DNA of 64,000 nt from SLRI01 sp964393275 (GTDB lineage Bacteria; Pseudomonadota; Alphaproteobacteria; Geminicoccales; Geminicoccaceae). Numbering within the stretch: position 1 is the stretch's first letter; each line of letters opens with the position of its first letter. Positions 55,080-63,157 of the stretch are shown here, piece by piece. The position numbers were made by a program, and so were the translations under genes. The notes beneath the pieces are model-generated. The model did no database searches and was not told where the DNA came from. It saw only the letters and a program-made list of their open reading frames with translations. Location of the stretch: the NCBI GenBank assembly GCA_964393275.1, contig CAYMTA010000013.1, positions 1 to 64,000 of the forward strand, given 5' to 3'.

Positions 55080-56210
55080 ATGAAACGAGCAAGTCAACCC
55101 CGGCGGGTCGCGAAGGCGCTAACCGTTCAGATGAATTGGGCGCATTTCCGGAACGGCCTGTTCCTGGCACTCGCAACTGTTGTCCTCGTTCTAGGCGGCG
55201 CAGCAAACGCGCAGGAACTTTCGCCAGCCCTGACCCACGGCGTTGTCTTTACTGCCGACGAATACGGCTCCAGCATCAGCCGGATCAATCTGGCGACCGG
55301 CGGGGTCGTGACCGTCCCTGCGACGATACAGCCACACAATATCCAGATTTCGCCAGATGGTACGGTGCTGCTGGCTGTGGGCAACGCCATGTCGAACGAT
55401 GGTGCGGCGCAAGGCGGCCATGGCAATGGTCATGCCATGGCGGAAATGGCTGGCAGCGAAGTTCCTGGCGAGCTTGTTCTGTTCGATCCGCAAGATATGG
55501 AGGCTGGCCCGGTCGCACGAATTGCCGTCGGGATGCATCCTGCCCATGTCACTACTGACCGTGCCGGGGAACGTGCCTTCGTGACCAATGCCGGGGACGA
55601 TACGCTCAGCGTCGTCGACCTCGCCTCGCGCACTGTTGTCGCCACTCGGCCCACAGGCGAATATCCGCACGGTCAACGATCCAGCCCCGACGGCAGCCTG
55701 CTCCTGGTTGCCAACGTGAATGGTGGCACGGTTTCGGTTTTCGATACGGTCACATTGCAAGAGCTGGCCAGAATTGCGGTCGGCGCCACGCCGGTGCAGG
55801 TGGGATTCATTCCGGACGGCAGCCTCGCCTATGTCTCGCTGCGCGATGTCAATCAGGTGGCGGTGATCGACATGGAAACGCGAACGGTCGTCGCTACCGT
55901 TGACGTGGGCCGCAACCCTATCCAGGTCTTTGCGACCCCGGATGGGCGGTTTGTCTATGTGGCCAATCAGGGCACCGAGGCGAACCCCGACGACACCGTT
56001 TCCGTGATCGAGGTTTCGACAAACAGCGTCGTGGCGACGATCCAGACCGGGCGCGGAGCGCATGGCGTGGTGGTCAGCGACGATGGCGCGAATGTCTTCG
56101 TGACCAACATCATTGATGCAACCGTTGCCGTGATCGATGTGGCAACACAAACCGTCGTAGCGCGGGTGCCGGTCGGCAAGGGGCCGAACGGCATCACCTA
56201 CCTGCCCTGA
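55080..56210 (+). CDS. YVTN-type beta-propeller secreted protein
   Basis: 376 residues from ATG 55080 (AGAAGGA upstream). A signal peptide or anchor (GLFLALATVVLVLGGAANAQ) precedes at least six ~42-residue blades with the pattern PDGxxxxVxNxxxxTVSVxD (for example SPDGSLLLVANVNGGTVSVF and TPDGRFVYVANQGTEANPDD). A short His/Gly/Met-rich insert (GGHGNGHAMAEMAG) in the first third could bind metal. GC is clearly lower than in flanking genes, pointing to acquisition by transfer along with the adjacent IS. Role unknown; such propellers often act in binding or electron-transfer settings. Confidence 0.85.
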   Translation: MKRASQPRRVAKALTVQMNWAHFRNGLFLALATVVLVLGGAANAQELSPALTHGVVFTADEYGSSISRINLATGGVVTVPATIQPHNIQISPDGTVLLAVGNAMSNDGAAQGGHGNGHAMAEMAGSEVPGELVLFDPQDMEAGPVARIAVGMHPAHVTTDRAGERAFVTNAGDDTLSVVDLASRTVVATRPTGEYPHGQRSSPDGSLLLVANVNGGTVSVFDTVTLQELARIAVGATPVQVGFIPDGSLAYVSLRDVNQVAVIDMETRTVVATVDVGRNPIQVFATPDGRFVYVANQGTEANPDDTVSVIEVSTNSVVATIQTGRGAHGVVVSDDGANVFVTNIIDATVAVIDVATQTVVARVPVGKGPNGITYLP

Positions 56211-56218
56211 AATTTCAC

Positions 56219-56258
56219 GCCCGCACGCCGGGAGCGACTGTGCTCGCGGCGTGCGGGC
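56219..56258 (+). terminator. Terminator-like hairpin after the beta-propeller gene
   Basis: A perfect 12-bp stem, GCCCGCACGCCG with CGGCGTGCGGGC, encloses a 16-base loop starting nine bases after the stop codon. No T-run follows, so termination is plausible rather than certain. Confidence 0.6.
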
Positions 56259-56264
56259 CTTGGC

Positions 56265-56477
56265 GCCTGTCCGAGAAGTTTATGAGGCATTTCACTGCTT
56301 GGCAGTGAGCAGATGCGAGGAGTTGATCGGCCGTCGATGCAGCGCATCGTCGGACGATCAACGACGAAGCAGGTGCCGCTGCCAAGCTCACCTCCGGTTG
56401 GCTCACGACCGGCGCCGGCTTCGCGCCGACGGTCGATCGTAAGCCAATGAAATGCCCCATAAATTTCTCGGACAGGC
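56265..56477. mobile_element. 213-bp MITE-like element with 30-bp terminal inverted repeats
   Basis: Ends GCCTGTCCGAGAAGTTTATG... (56265-56294) and its inverted copy (56448-56477) agree at 28 of 30 positions. The interior has no gene but carries further palindromes: GTTGATCG with CGATCAAC, and a GACCGGCGCCGGC-type stem. It looks like a non-autonomous transposon. The right end lies 23 bases upstream of the DUF2147 start, so it supplies or replaces that gene's promoter region. Confidence 0.75.
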
Positions 56478-56500
56478 TCCCAATGGAAAGGGAACCAATA

Positions 56501-56896
56501 ATGCGCAAGCTGATGATCGCGACCGCTCTCGCGGCGCTGCCCCTCGTGGCCGCGGCCGCCGGGGCCGACGGCGTCTGGAGGACGGCCTCGAACGACGACG
56601 GCGCCTGGCTCGAGGTCACCATCGCCCCCTGCGCCGCGGACGCCTCGCTCGCCTGCGGCACGATCACCAAGGCGGTCACGAAGGCAGGCGAGGATCCTGG
56701 CTACGTGAATCTTGGCAAGCCGATCGTCGAGAACATGAAATCCGACGGTGCCGGCAATTACACGGACGGCACGATCTGGGATCCCGAGAGCGACAAGACC
56801 TACAACTCCAAGATGACCCTCAAAGGCGACACGCTCGATGTCGAGGGTTGCATTTTGTTTCTCTGCAGCGGCCAGGACTGGACGAGGGTCGAATAG
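56501..56896 (+). CDS. DUF2147 secreted protein
   Basis: 131 residues, ATG 56501. Signal peptide MRKLMIATALAALPLVAAAA; mature part starts GADGVWRTASNDDGAWLEVT, the usual DUF2147 opening, then GTIWDPESDKTYNSKMTLKG and DVEGCILFLCSGQDWTRVE, the conserved end (family proteins read GC...FxxxxxxWxR). A small periplasmic beta-sheet protein of unknown function. The MITE-like element ends 23 bases upstream of its start. GC is similar to the chromosomal average, unlike the beta-propeller gene. Confidence 0.9.
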   Translation: MRKLMIATALAALPLVAAAAGADGVWRTASNDDGAWLEVTIAPCAADASLACGTITKAVTKAGEDPGYVNLGKPIVENMKSDGAGNYTDGTIWDPESDKTYNSKMTLKGDTLDVEGCILFLCSGQDWTRVE

Positions 56897-57060
56897 ACCC
56901 GCGGCGGGCCAAGGTCGCCAGGGCCATCCTGCCGCGAGGTCGAGCCGGATGCCGGAGCGCGCTTGCTCGCCAGGCGCTTGGGCCGGCCGCCCATGCGTCC
57001 CATCGCCCTCGAATGTCCCTCATGCTGTCGATGGCTGCCATCGCGCGAACTCGCAAAGCC

Positions 57061-57078
57061 CCCGCGCGCCGGCGCGGG
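57061..57078. terminator. GC-rich hairpin between convergent genes
   Basis: CCCGCGCGCCGGCGCGGG is a near-perfect palindrome in the ~200-base space between DUF2147 (plus) and the P1B ATPase (minus), where a bidirectional terminator is expected. No T-run. Confidence 0.35.
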
Positions 57079-57101
57079 CACTCCCGGTAATGAACAGGCG
57101 C

Positions 57102-59060
57102 TCACGTCCTTGCGGTGGCGGCCGCGGGCCCGTGGGCGGCCCGTCCCCGGCCGCCGCGACCGTCAGCGGCAGGCTTGGACACTCCGGGCACCCGCAGAAG
57201 CCGCATGCCATTGGCAATGACGATCAGCACCGAGAGCTGGTGCACGAGCATCCCGCCCGCCATGTGGACATGGCCGCTGAAGACGCCTGCGAGCAGCCCC
57301 GCCGCCGTCAGCAGCGCGATCACCAGGTTCTGGCGCATGTTGCCCAGCGTCGCGCGCGAGATCGCCATCGCCTCGGGGATCTTGCCCAGATCATCCTTGA
57401 GCAGGGCGATGTCGGCCGTCTCGATGGCGACGTCGCTGCCCGCGGCGCCCATGGCGATGCTGGTGTCGGCGGCCGCCAGCGCGGGAGCGTCGTTGATGCC
57501 GTCTCCGACCATCGCGACATGTGCGCCGCCGGCCTTCATCTTGCGGATAAGCTCCAGCTTGTCCTCGGGCATCAGGCCGGCGTGGATCTCGTCGATGCCG
57601 ACTTCGCGGGCGATGGCCTCGGCCGCCCCATGCTGGTCGCCGGTGAGCATCGCGACGCGGCGGATCCCGATGGCGCGCAGGCGGGCGATCGCGTCCCTGG
57701 CACCCTCGCGAGCCATGTCGGAAAGACCCAGCAGCCCGATCAGCCGTCCGTCCGCCGCCACCAGAATCGGCGTCTGACCGGCTGACAGCAATCGGTCCAG
57801 CCCGGCTTCGCCATCAGTGCCCAGCGGGATGCCGAGCTGGTCCATCAGGCGACGGTTGCCGGCGGCGACCAGGCGTCCTTCGATGCGAGCGCTTATGCCC
57901 ATGCCGGCGTGCTCCTCCAGCGCCTCGGGCGTGGGCAGCGAACCCTGCTTGCGGCCAGCCTCGACGATGGGACGGCCGAGCGGGTGATCCGAGCCGGCCT
58001 CGGCCGACGCGGCCAGGCGCAACAGATCGTCCTCTGTCGTGCCGTCGAGCGCGACCAAGCTGACCAGACGCGGCTTTCCTTCCGTCAGCGTGCCGGTCTT
58101 GTCGAGGGCGAGCGTGTCGATCCGCCCCGCGCTTTCCAGATGCTGTCCGCCCTTGATGAGGATGCCGCTGCGCGCGGCCCGGCCGATGCCGGCGATGATC
58201 GACACCGGCGTCGAAATCACCAGCGCGCCGGGGCAGCCCACGACCAGCAGCGTCAGCGCCAGCCGGATATCCTGCGTGAAGGCGAAGGCGAGGACCGCAA
58301 GCCCGACAATCGAGGGCGTATACCACTGCGCGAAACGCTCGATCATGCGCTGGCTCGGGGCCCTTTCCTCCTGCGCTTCCTCGACGCGCTGGATGATGCG
58401 GGCCAACGTGGTGTCGGCGCCGACCTTGGTGGCGCGAATGCGCAGCAGGCCGTTCTCGGCGATGGTCCCGGCGTGGACCCGCGCGCCCGGGGCCTTTTCG
58501 ACGGGCATCGGCTCGCCGGTGATGGCGGCTTCGCTCACTGCGGCGGTGCCCTCGGTCACCTCGCCGTCAACCGGAATTCGCTGACCGGCCTTGACCAGCA
58601 AGATCTCACCCGGCTGGACCGAATAGGCCGGAACCTCGACCGGTTCGCCATCGCGCAGGACGATCGCTGTTGCCGGGGCGGCGTCCAGCAGTGCCTTCAG
58701 CGCGCCGCGGGTCTGACCCATGGTCCGCATTTCCAGCCAGGCGCCCAGCATGAAGAGGAAGGTGACGGCGGCCGATTCCCAGACTTCGCCGATCACCAGG
58801 GCGCCCACGGCGGCAACCGTCACCAACAGCTCGATGCTCAGATGTCTGACCTTCAGCGCCCGCCAGGCGCGCACGGCGATGTCCGAGCCGGCGAGCAGGG
58901 CGGCCGCCACCATCAGCGCCCACCAGAGATCGATCATGCCGAAGCCGTAGCGGGCGATCAGGCCGACCGCGATCAGGCTGCCGCTGCCGATTGTCAGCCA
59001 GAAGCGCCGCCGCGCGGGGTTGGCGAGGGCGCCACTGATGCTCGTGACAAGCCTGCTCAT
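57102..59060 (-). CDS. P1B-type heavy-metal ATPase with CPG metal-site motif
   Basis: 652 residues, ATG 59060 with AAGGAGAG upstream. Actuator TGEP (EAAITGEPMPVEK), phosphorylation DKTGTLTEGKP (about residue 317), SDHPLGRPIVEAG (HP motif) and GDGINDAPALAAAD are intact. The transmembrane metal motif reads VVGCPGALVISTP (C276-P-G), a variant of the common CPC, and there is no N-terminal metal-binding domain. The end GGMLVHQLSVLIVIANGMRL is typical of Zn/Cd/Pb-type exporters. Substrate probably divalent (Zn, Cd, Pb) or uncertain because of CPG. The separate metal-binding-domain gene upstream is likely its partner. Confidence 0.92.
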   Translation of the reverse strand: MSRLVTSISGALANPARRRFWLTIGSGSLIAVGLIARYGFGMIDLWWALMVAAALLAGSDIAVRAWRALKVRHLSIELLVTVAAVGALVIGEVWESAAVTFLFMLGAWLEMRTMGQTRGALKALLDAAPATAIVLRDGEPVEVPAYSVQPGEILLVKAGQRIPVDGEVTEGTAAVSEAAITGEPMPVEKAPGARVHAGTIAENGLLRIRATKVGADTTLARIIQRVEEAQEERAPSQRMIERFAQWYTPSIVGLAVLAFAFTQDIRLALTLLVVGCPGALVISTPVSIIAGIGRAARSGILIKGGQHLESAGRIDTLALDKTGTLTEGKPRLVSLVALDGTTEDDLLRLAASAEAGSDHPLGRPIVEAGRKQGSLPTPEALEEHAGMGISARIEGRLVAAGNRRLMDQLGIPLGTDGEAGLDRLLSAGQTPILVAADGRLIGLLGLSDMAREGARDAIARLRAIGIRRVAMLTGDQHGAAEAIAREVGIDEIHAGLMPEDKLELIRKMKAGGAHVAMVGDGINDAPALAAADTSIAMGAAGSDVAIETADIALLKDDLGKIPEAMAISRATLGNMRQNLVIALLTAAGLLAGVFSGHVHMAGGMLVHQLSVLIVIANGMRLLRVPGVSKPAADGRGGRGRAAHGPAAATART

Positions 59061-59139
59061 CCCGTCTCTCCTTTTTCACCATCCTCTCCACACGGGAACC
59101 GCCGCGCCGGGTTGCGGCACGGCGGGCTTGCGGTGGAGG

Positions 59140-59373
59140 TCAGAAGGCCGAAGGCCGCGCCGCGTAGCCGACCCCGCGGATCGTCTCGACCAGCGCATCG
59201 ACGCTCGACCGGTCAGGGTCGTGCTCGACCTCGATCCTGCCGGTGTTGAAGCGCACCTTGGCTCCCTCGACGCCGGGCAGGTCGCGCAGGGCCTTTTCGA
59301 TCGTCGGCACGCAGGACGGGCAGGAAAGCTCGTCGCTGCGGAGGATGGTTTTCGTGATGCTGTCATTGGCCAT
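59140..59373 (-). CDS. Stand-alone heavy-metal-associated (HMA) domain protein
   Basis: 77 residues, ATG 59373 after AAAGGAGAACATC. Ferredoxin-like HMA fold: metal site SCPSCVPTIEKAL (Cys18, Cys21), then LPGVEGAKVRFNTGRIEVEH and DALVETIRGVGYAARPS. It sits 79 bases upstream of the P1B ATPase on the same strand, which itself lacks an HMA domain, so it is likely the detached metal-delivery domain or chaperone of that pump. CPSC differs from the copper-type MxCxxC (here ELSCPSC), in line with divalent metals. Confidence 0.9.
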   Translation of the reverse strand: MANDSITKTILRSDELSCPSCVPTIEKALRDLPGVEGAKVRFNTGRIEVEHDPDRSSVDALVETIRGVGYAARPSAF

Positions 59374-59534
59374 GATGTTCTCCTTTCCCGGTCGGGCTCT
59401 CGGTGAGCCCTGCCTCTACCGGGGATCTATGTTGCTCCCCTGCGCACTGCGATCGGGGAAACCTGAAAGCTTGGCCTGCATGAATGCCAAGCCTCGGCGG
59501 TTGCTGGCGTGGCGAAGCGCGCGCTGACGCGTGA

Positions 59535-59560
59535 CGGCGGAGCGCAGTCACGCTCCGCCG
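59535..59560 (-). terminator. Hairpin downstream of the DUF6448 gene
   Basis: CGGCGGAGCG pairs perfectly with CGCTCCGCCG around a six-base loop, 36 bases after the DUF6448 stop. It probably separates that gene from the HMA-ATPase unit. No T-run. Confidence 0.55.
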
Positions 59561-59596
59561 CCCCACGTCTCGCATCGGCCGGTGCTCGGGCTCCGG

Positions 59597-60184
59597 TCAG
59601 TTCCCGGCCAGGGTCTCGCGGTGCTGATGACTGGCCCCGGCCTCGGCCAGCTGGCTTGCCTGCTCGGCGAAGTGCGTGAACTGCACGTAGGCGTCGACGT
59701 ACTCGCGGCCCTGCTCGACGGAGTCCTCCGCCGTCTGGCGCTTCTCGTAAGCCACCGCGAAGCGTTCCTCGACTCCGTGCCGGATCGCCGACGCCAGCTC
59801 GTCCGCCAGCGGATCGATGTTGCCGTCCTCCAGAGCCTGGTCGGCGGCGGCGATGGCCGGCTCGACGCTGCCCGCCGGCTTGAGCCCGGTGAAGCCCTCG
59901 CCCTCGGTCGCGCGGTGGACCCGAACCAGGGTTTCGAAGAAATACCGGTCGGCAACGGCCCTGGCGGTGTCGGATTCATCGCGAACCACCAGCGTCATAT
60001 CGAAAGCGCTTCTGATCTCGCCCTCGTCCTCCGCGGCGACCCACTTGAGGACCGGGGTCACGTCCTGCGCCTCGAGTGCGCGCTGCGCGTCCTGGACGAC
60101 CGGACCGCCGATGCTGTCGCAGTGGGCGAATGCCGGGCTGGCGAGAAGGCCGAGGGCTGCGGTGGTCATGAGTAGTCTACGCAT
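59597..60184 (-). CDS. DUF6448 secreted protein
   Basis: 195 residues, ATG 60184 with AAGGAG eight bases upstream. Signal peptide MRRLLMTTAALGLLASPAFA followed at once by HCDSIGGPVVQDAQRALEAQ, then WVAAEDEGEIRSAFDMTLVV, YFFETLVRVHRATEGEGFTG and LKPAG, the DUF6448 pattern. C-terminus is His-containing (HQHRETLAGN). The N-terminal His-Cys-Asp of the mature protein and its place beside metal-transport genes suggest metal binding, but no function is established that I know of. Confidence 0.85.
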   Translation of the reverse strand: MRRLLMTTAALGLLASPAFAHCDSIGGPVVQDAQRALEAQDVTPVLKWVAAEDEGEIRSAFDMTLVVRDESDTARAVADRYFFETLVRVHRATEGEGFTGLKPAGSVEPAIAAADQALEDGNIDPLADELASAIRHGVEERFAVAYEKRQTAEDSVEQGREYVDAYVQFTHFAEQASQLAEAGASHQHRETLAGN

Positions 60185-60238
60185 GGGAATGCTCCTTTTG
60201 CTTGCCATTCTTTGGCGCGGCTGCCTTGGCGCCTTGCC

Positions 60239-60262
60239 TTGATAGACAAGCTATGCTGTCAA
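60239..60262. promoter_or_regulatory. Candidate LysR-type operator
   Basis: TTGATAG (60239-60245) and CTGTCAA (60256-60262) form an interrupted dyad matching at six of seven positions in the short region between the divergent DUF6448 and LysR genes. Position and symmetry fit a LysR regulator controlling itself and its neighbour. Confidence 0.4.
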
Positions 60263-60302
60263 ACTAAGAAAGTGATTGGCGATAAGTGAAAGCTCGTCTT
60301 GC

Positions 60303-61229
60303 ATGGATGCACAGCATGAAAACTGGGACGACCTTCGCCTGTTTCTTGCCGTGGCGCGCGCAGGCTCGCTCTCCGGGGCGGCGCGGGCGCTGGGGGTGAA
60401 CCACTCGACGGTGTTCCGCCGCATCGGCGCCTTCGAGGAGGCGATCGGCGTGCGGCTCTTCGACCGGCTGCCGAACGGCTACATGCTCACCGCGGCCGGA
60501 GAGGAGATGCGGGACAGCACCTTGCGCATCGAGGAGGAGATCGCCGCCCTCGGCCGCAAGGTCACCGGCCAGGATCTGAGACTGAGCGGAACGGTGCGGA
60601 TCACCACCGTCGACATGCTGGCGCTGTGGCTCCTGCCGCGGCATCTCGCGGCTTTCCGGGAGGCCTATCCGGGCATCGAGATCGAGCTGATGGTCGGCAA
60701 TGCCACGCTGAGCCTCAGCCGGCGCGAGGCCGACGTGGCGCTGCGCGTCGACAACCAGCCGCCGGAGACACTGGTCGGCCGCCGCGTCGGACGCCTCGCC
60801 TTCGCCATCTACCGTTCCGCCACCAGGTGCTCGCACGACACCGAGGCACCGCTGCCGGAACAGCCTTGGATCGGCTTCGATACCGAGCACGCGGCCCTTG
60901 CCCGCCGCTTCGCCGAGCTCCTGCCCGAGGTGCGCCCGGTCTACCGCGTGAACTCGGTAGCCGCGGCGATCGCGGCCACGAAGGCGGGCATCGGCCTCGC
61001 GCCCCTGCCTTGCGGCCTCGCCGATCTTGAGCCTGATCTCGTGCGTATCGGGGAATTGCCCGAGACCTTCACGCTCGACCTTTGGCTGCTGACTCACGAG
61101 GACCTGCGCCGAACCGCGCGCATCCGCGCCTTTCTCGATTTCCTCGCCGAGGCCCTGGCAAAGGAAGCACGCCTGTTGGCGGGCGCGGCGGCACGGGAAA
61201 CCTCCACCTCGGCGACGCCGGCTTCCTGA
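60303..61229 (+). CDS. LysR-family transcriptional regulator
   Basis: 308 residues from ATG 60303; a TTG at 60276 is less likely. N-terminal wHTH: WDDLRLFLAVARAGSLSGAA, RALGVNHSTVFRRIGAFEEA, VRLFDRLPNGYMLTAAGEEM. The effector domain has RITTVDMLALWLLPRHLAAF and IGLAPLPCGLADLEPDLVRI. NHSTVFRRI marks the subgroup often regulating adjacent unknown genes. Divergent from DUF6448, which is its most probable target. Confidence 0.93.
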   Translation: MDAQHENWDDLRLFLAVARAGSLSGAARALGVNHSTVFRRIGAFEEAIGVRLFDRLPNGYMLTAAGEEMRDSTLRIEEEIAALGRKVTGQDLRLSGTVRITTVDMLALWLLPRHLAAFREAYPGIEIELMVGNATLSLSRREADVALRVDNQPPETLVGRRVGRLAFAIYRSATRCSHDTEAPLPEQPWIGFDTEHAALARRFAELLPEVRPVYRVNSVAAAIAATKAGIGLAPLPCGLADLEPDLVRIGELPETFTLDLWLLTHEDLRRTARIRAFLDFLAEALAKEARLLAGAAARETSTSATPAS

Positions 61230-61567
61230 AGGCTTGCCGCGCCGCCACGCCGGCCTTCACCCACGCAAAAGTGCCGGAGGGGCCGGCGGGGATGATCATC
61301 CTCCCCGTGCTCTTGCCGCCATCCAGCCTCGAGAAGTCGGGCCACGAACCGCTTTCCAAACCCCATCCCGGCAAGCCGCTCGGGGCATTCGGGCGCCAGG
61401 CCACCGCCGACAGTCTCGCCAGCGGTCGGTCACGGTGCTAGCGTTGCCCGATGCGCCCGGGCGCGCGAGGACCCGAGGTCACTCGGGGCCGCGGTGGCAT
61501 CGAGGGGGTAGTGACCGAAGCCCCAGGGAACGCCGTTGAATCCGGCGGAGGGTGGAGGCACGTCCCC
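61230..61567. other. Intergenic region without a recognisable gene
   Basis: About 340 bases between the LysR gene and the next lipoprotein gene. Open frames here have no homology signal, ribosome binding site or signal peptide that I can support. An in-frame extension of the next gene to 61451 is open but looks non-coding. Confidence 0.5.
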
Positions 61568-62596
61568 ATGAGTCGGCTGGCGGGTTTTCTCGGTGTCTGC
61601 ATGGTCGCCGTCGCGATGGCGGGCTGCTCGCCTGCCGATCCTGACCTCGACCGTTCGCCGCACCCCGACGTTCGGGCGAGTTGCGAGGACCTTGCCGAGC
61701 GCGGCAGCCTGCGGGCCCTGACCATCAATCTGTTCTTCTCGGAGATCCAGGAACGCGCTCGTCGCCTGCGCGACATCAGCGACTTCATCGCCGCCGAGGG
61801 CGTCGATGTCGTGCTGCTGCAGGAGGTCGTCGGTGGTGTCCTGGCCGGCAGCCGCGGCACGGGCCTCGATCTGCGCGATCTGTTGCGCGATCGGCATGGG
61901 CTCGTCTTCGACTCTGGCACGGCGATCGAGGACGGTGTGCCCGGCCTGCTCACCGTCGCCAACGCCGTCCTGAGCCGCTGCTCGGTGCTCGCCACGCGAA
62001 AGGTGGCGCTGCCGGAGATCGCCGAGCTCGAGATTCTGGGCGGGCGCTTCCGGCTGGGCCGCAATGTCGTCATGGTCCGCCTGCTCGTTCCGGAAATCGG
62101 CGAGATCAGCGTCTACAACACCCACCTCTGCGCCCGCTGCACGGTCGAGGAGAGGCGCCGGCAGCTCGCCGTGGCGCTGGCCTTTATCGGCGCCAACGAG
62201 CACGGCGGCGCGCGGCCGGTGATCTTCGGCGGCGATCTCAATCTCGACCTCCAGCGCGACGACGGCGCCGAAAGAGCGCTCTACGACCTGATCGCGCGGG
62301 CCGGCCTGCGCGACACCGCGACCGCGGGCAACGGCGCGGTCGACCGGCTCTGCGCGCAGCCGGCGATGCCGGATGCCTATTGCACGGTCGGCGTCGCCGA
62401 GCCCGTGCGGCCGCATTCGAGGCGCATCGACTACCTGTTCGTGCGCAATGTGGGCGGGATCGCCAGCCATCGGACCGTGTTCAACCCGGAGGTCGATCCC
62501 ACGCAACCTGCGGTTTCAAACCACGCTGGCGTGATGGCCGAGCTGTTCCTGGTCCGGGCCGCCGCACCAGCCGCCGGCAACCCCGGGCGCGACTAG
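61568..62596 (+). CDS. Endonuclease/exonuclease/phosphatase-family lipoprotein
   Basis: 342 residues from ATG 61568 (GGAGG upstream). Signal MSRLAGFLGVCMVAVAMAGC ends in a lipobox. The EEP fold shows ALTINLFFSEIQ, VDVVLLQEVVGG (Glu metal ligand), VYNTHLCA, IFGGDLNLDLQ (D-x-N), RIDYLFVRNVGG and the terminal SNHAGVMAELF in place of the usual SDH. An extracytoplasmic phosphoesterase, substrate unknown (nucleic acid, phosphoinositide or sphingolipid types share this fold). The stop is shared with the convergent gene. Confidence 0.88.
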   Translation: MSRLAGFLGVCMVAVAMAGCSPADPDLDRSPHPDVRASCEDLAERGSLRALTINLFFSEIQERARRLRDISDFIAAEGVDVVLLQEVVGGVLAGSRGTGLDLRDLLRDRHGLVFDSGTAIEDGVPGLLTVANAVLSRCSVLATRKVALPEIAELEILGGRFRLGRNVVMVRLLVPEIGEISVYNTHLCARCTVEERRRQLAVALAFIGANEHGGARPVIFGGDLNLDLQRDDGAERALYDLIARAGLRDTATAGNGAVDRLCAQPAMPDAYCTVGVAEPVRPHSRRIDYLFVRNVGGIASHRTVFNPEVDPTQPAVSNHAGVMAELFLVRAAAPAAGNPGRD

Positions 62597-62988
62597 TCGC
62601 CGAACCTGGTCGTGAGACGCAGCGTCATGCCGTCGATGTCGAGAACGTTGTCGCTGCTGAGCGGACGAAGGTCCAGGCGCCAGTCCCCGGCCTCAATATA
62701 GGGTCCACCCTTGATCCGCCCATTCTCCTCGCGGAGCCCGAGGCCCAGGGCGCCGCTCCGCCAGGAGACCTCCTTCTCGGGCTGCCATTCGTCCGGCGCT
62801 CCCCGAAAGCCACGCTCGTCCGCGTAGGGCTGGGGCCCGGCGAAGCCACCGGCCGTCGCAAAATCGATGGTCGGAAGATCGAAGCTCACCCAGGCCGGCG
62901 TTTTCTTGGTGGGCGAAGGCCCGTCCTGGGCCAGGGCCAGGGAGCCCGCCGACAACAGCACGGTCACCGTCGCGATCAACCCACGCAT
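62593..62988 (-). CDS. Small secreted protein of unknown function
   Basis: 131 residues, ATG 62988. Signal peptide MRGLIATVTVLLSAGSLALA; mature part contains TPAWVSFDLPTIDFATAGGF and ends DWRLDLRPLSSDNVLDIDGM plus TLRLTTRFGD, which looks like a short beta-rich domain. I do not recognise it. Its stop overlaps the stop of the convergent EEP gene through the palindrome CTAG at 62593-62596. Confidence 0.75.
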   Translation of the reverse strand: MRGLIATVTVLLSAGSLALAQDGPSPTKKTPAWVSFDLPTIDFATAGGFAGPQPYADERGFRGAPDEWQPEKEVSWRSGALGLGLREENGRIKGGPYIEAGDWRLDLRPLSSDNVLDIDGMTLRLTTRFGD

Positions 62989-63157
62989 GGTCGTCTCTCC
63001 CGCCACCCGTCCCACCGGTCGGGCCGCCAGGATGTCCGGCGGCGGAATCGTCGATGAGAACGATTCAAAACTACGGGGATCCTGGTGGCGTTGCAAGCCT
63101 TTGTCTGGCCGTTCACGGGGATCCCGGTCGGGGCCCCGCCGCCGGCGCGACATTCGT

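Noticed and set aside
59374..59470. Possible MerR-type operator upstream of the HMA gene (CCCC...GGGG dyad)
   Set aside because: The dyad is short, -35/-10 boxes are not convincing and no MerR-family gene is in the window.
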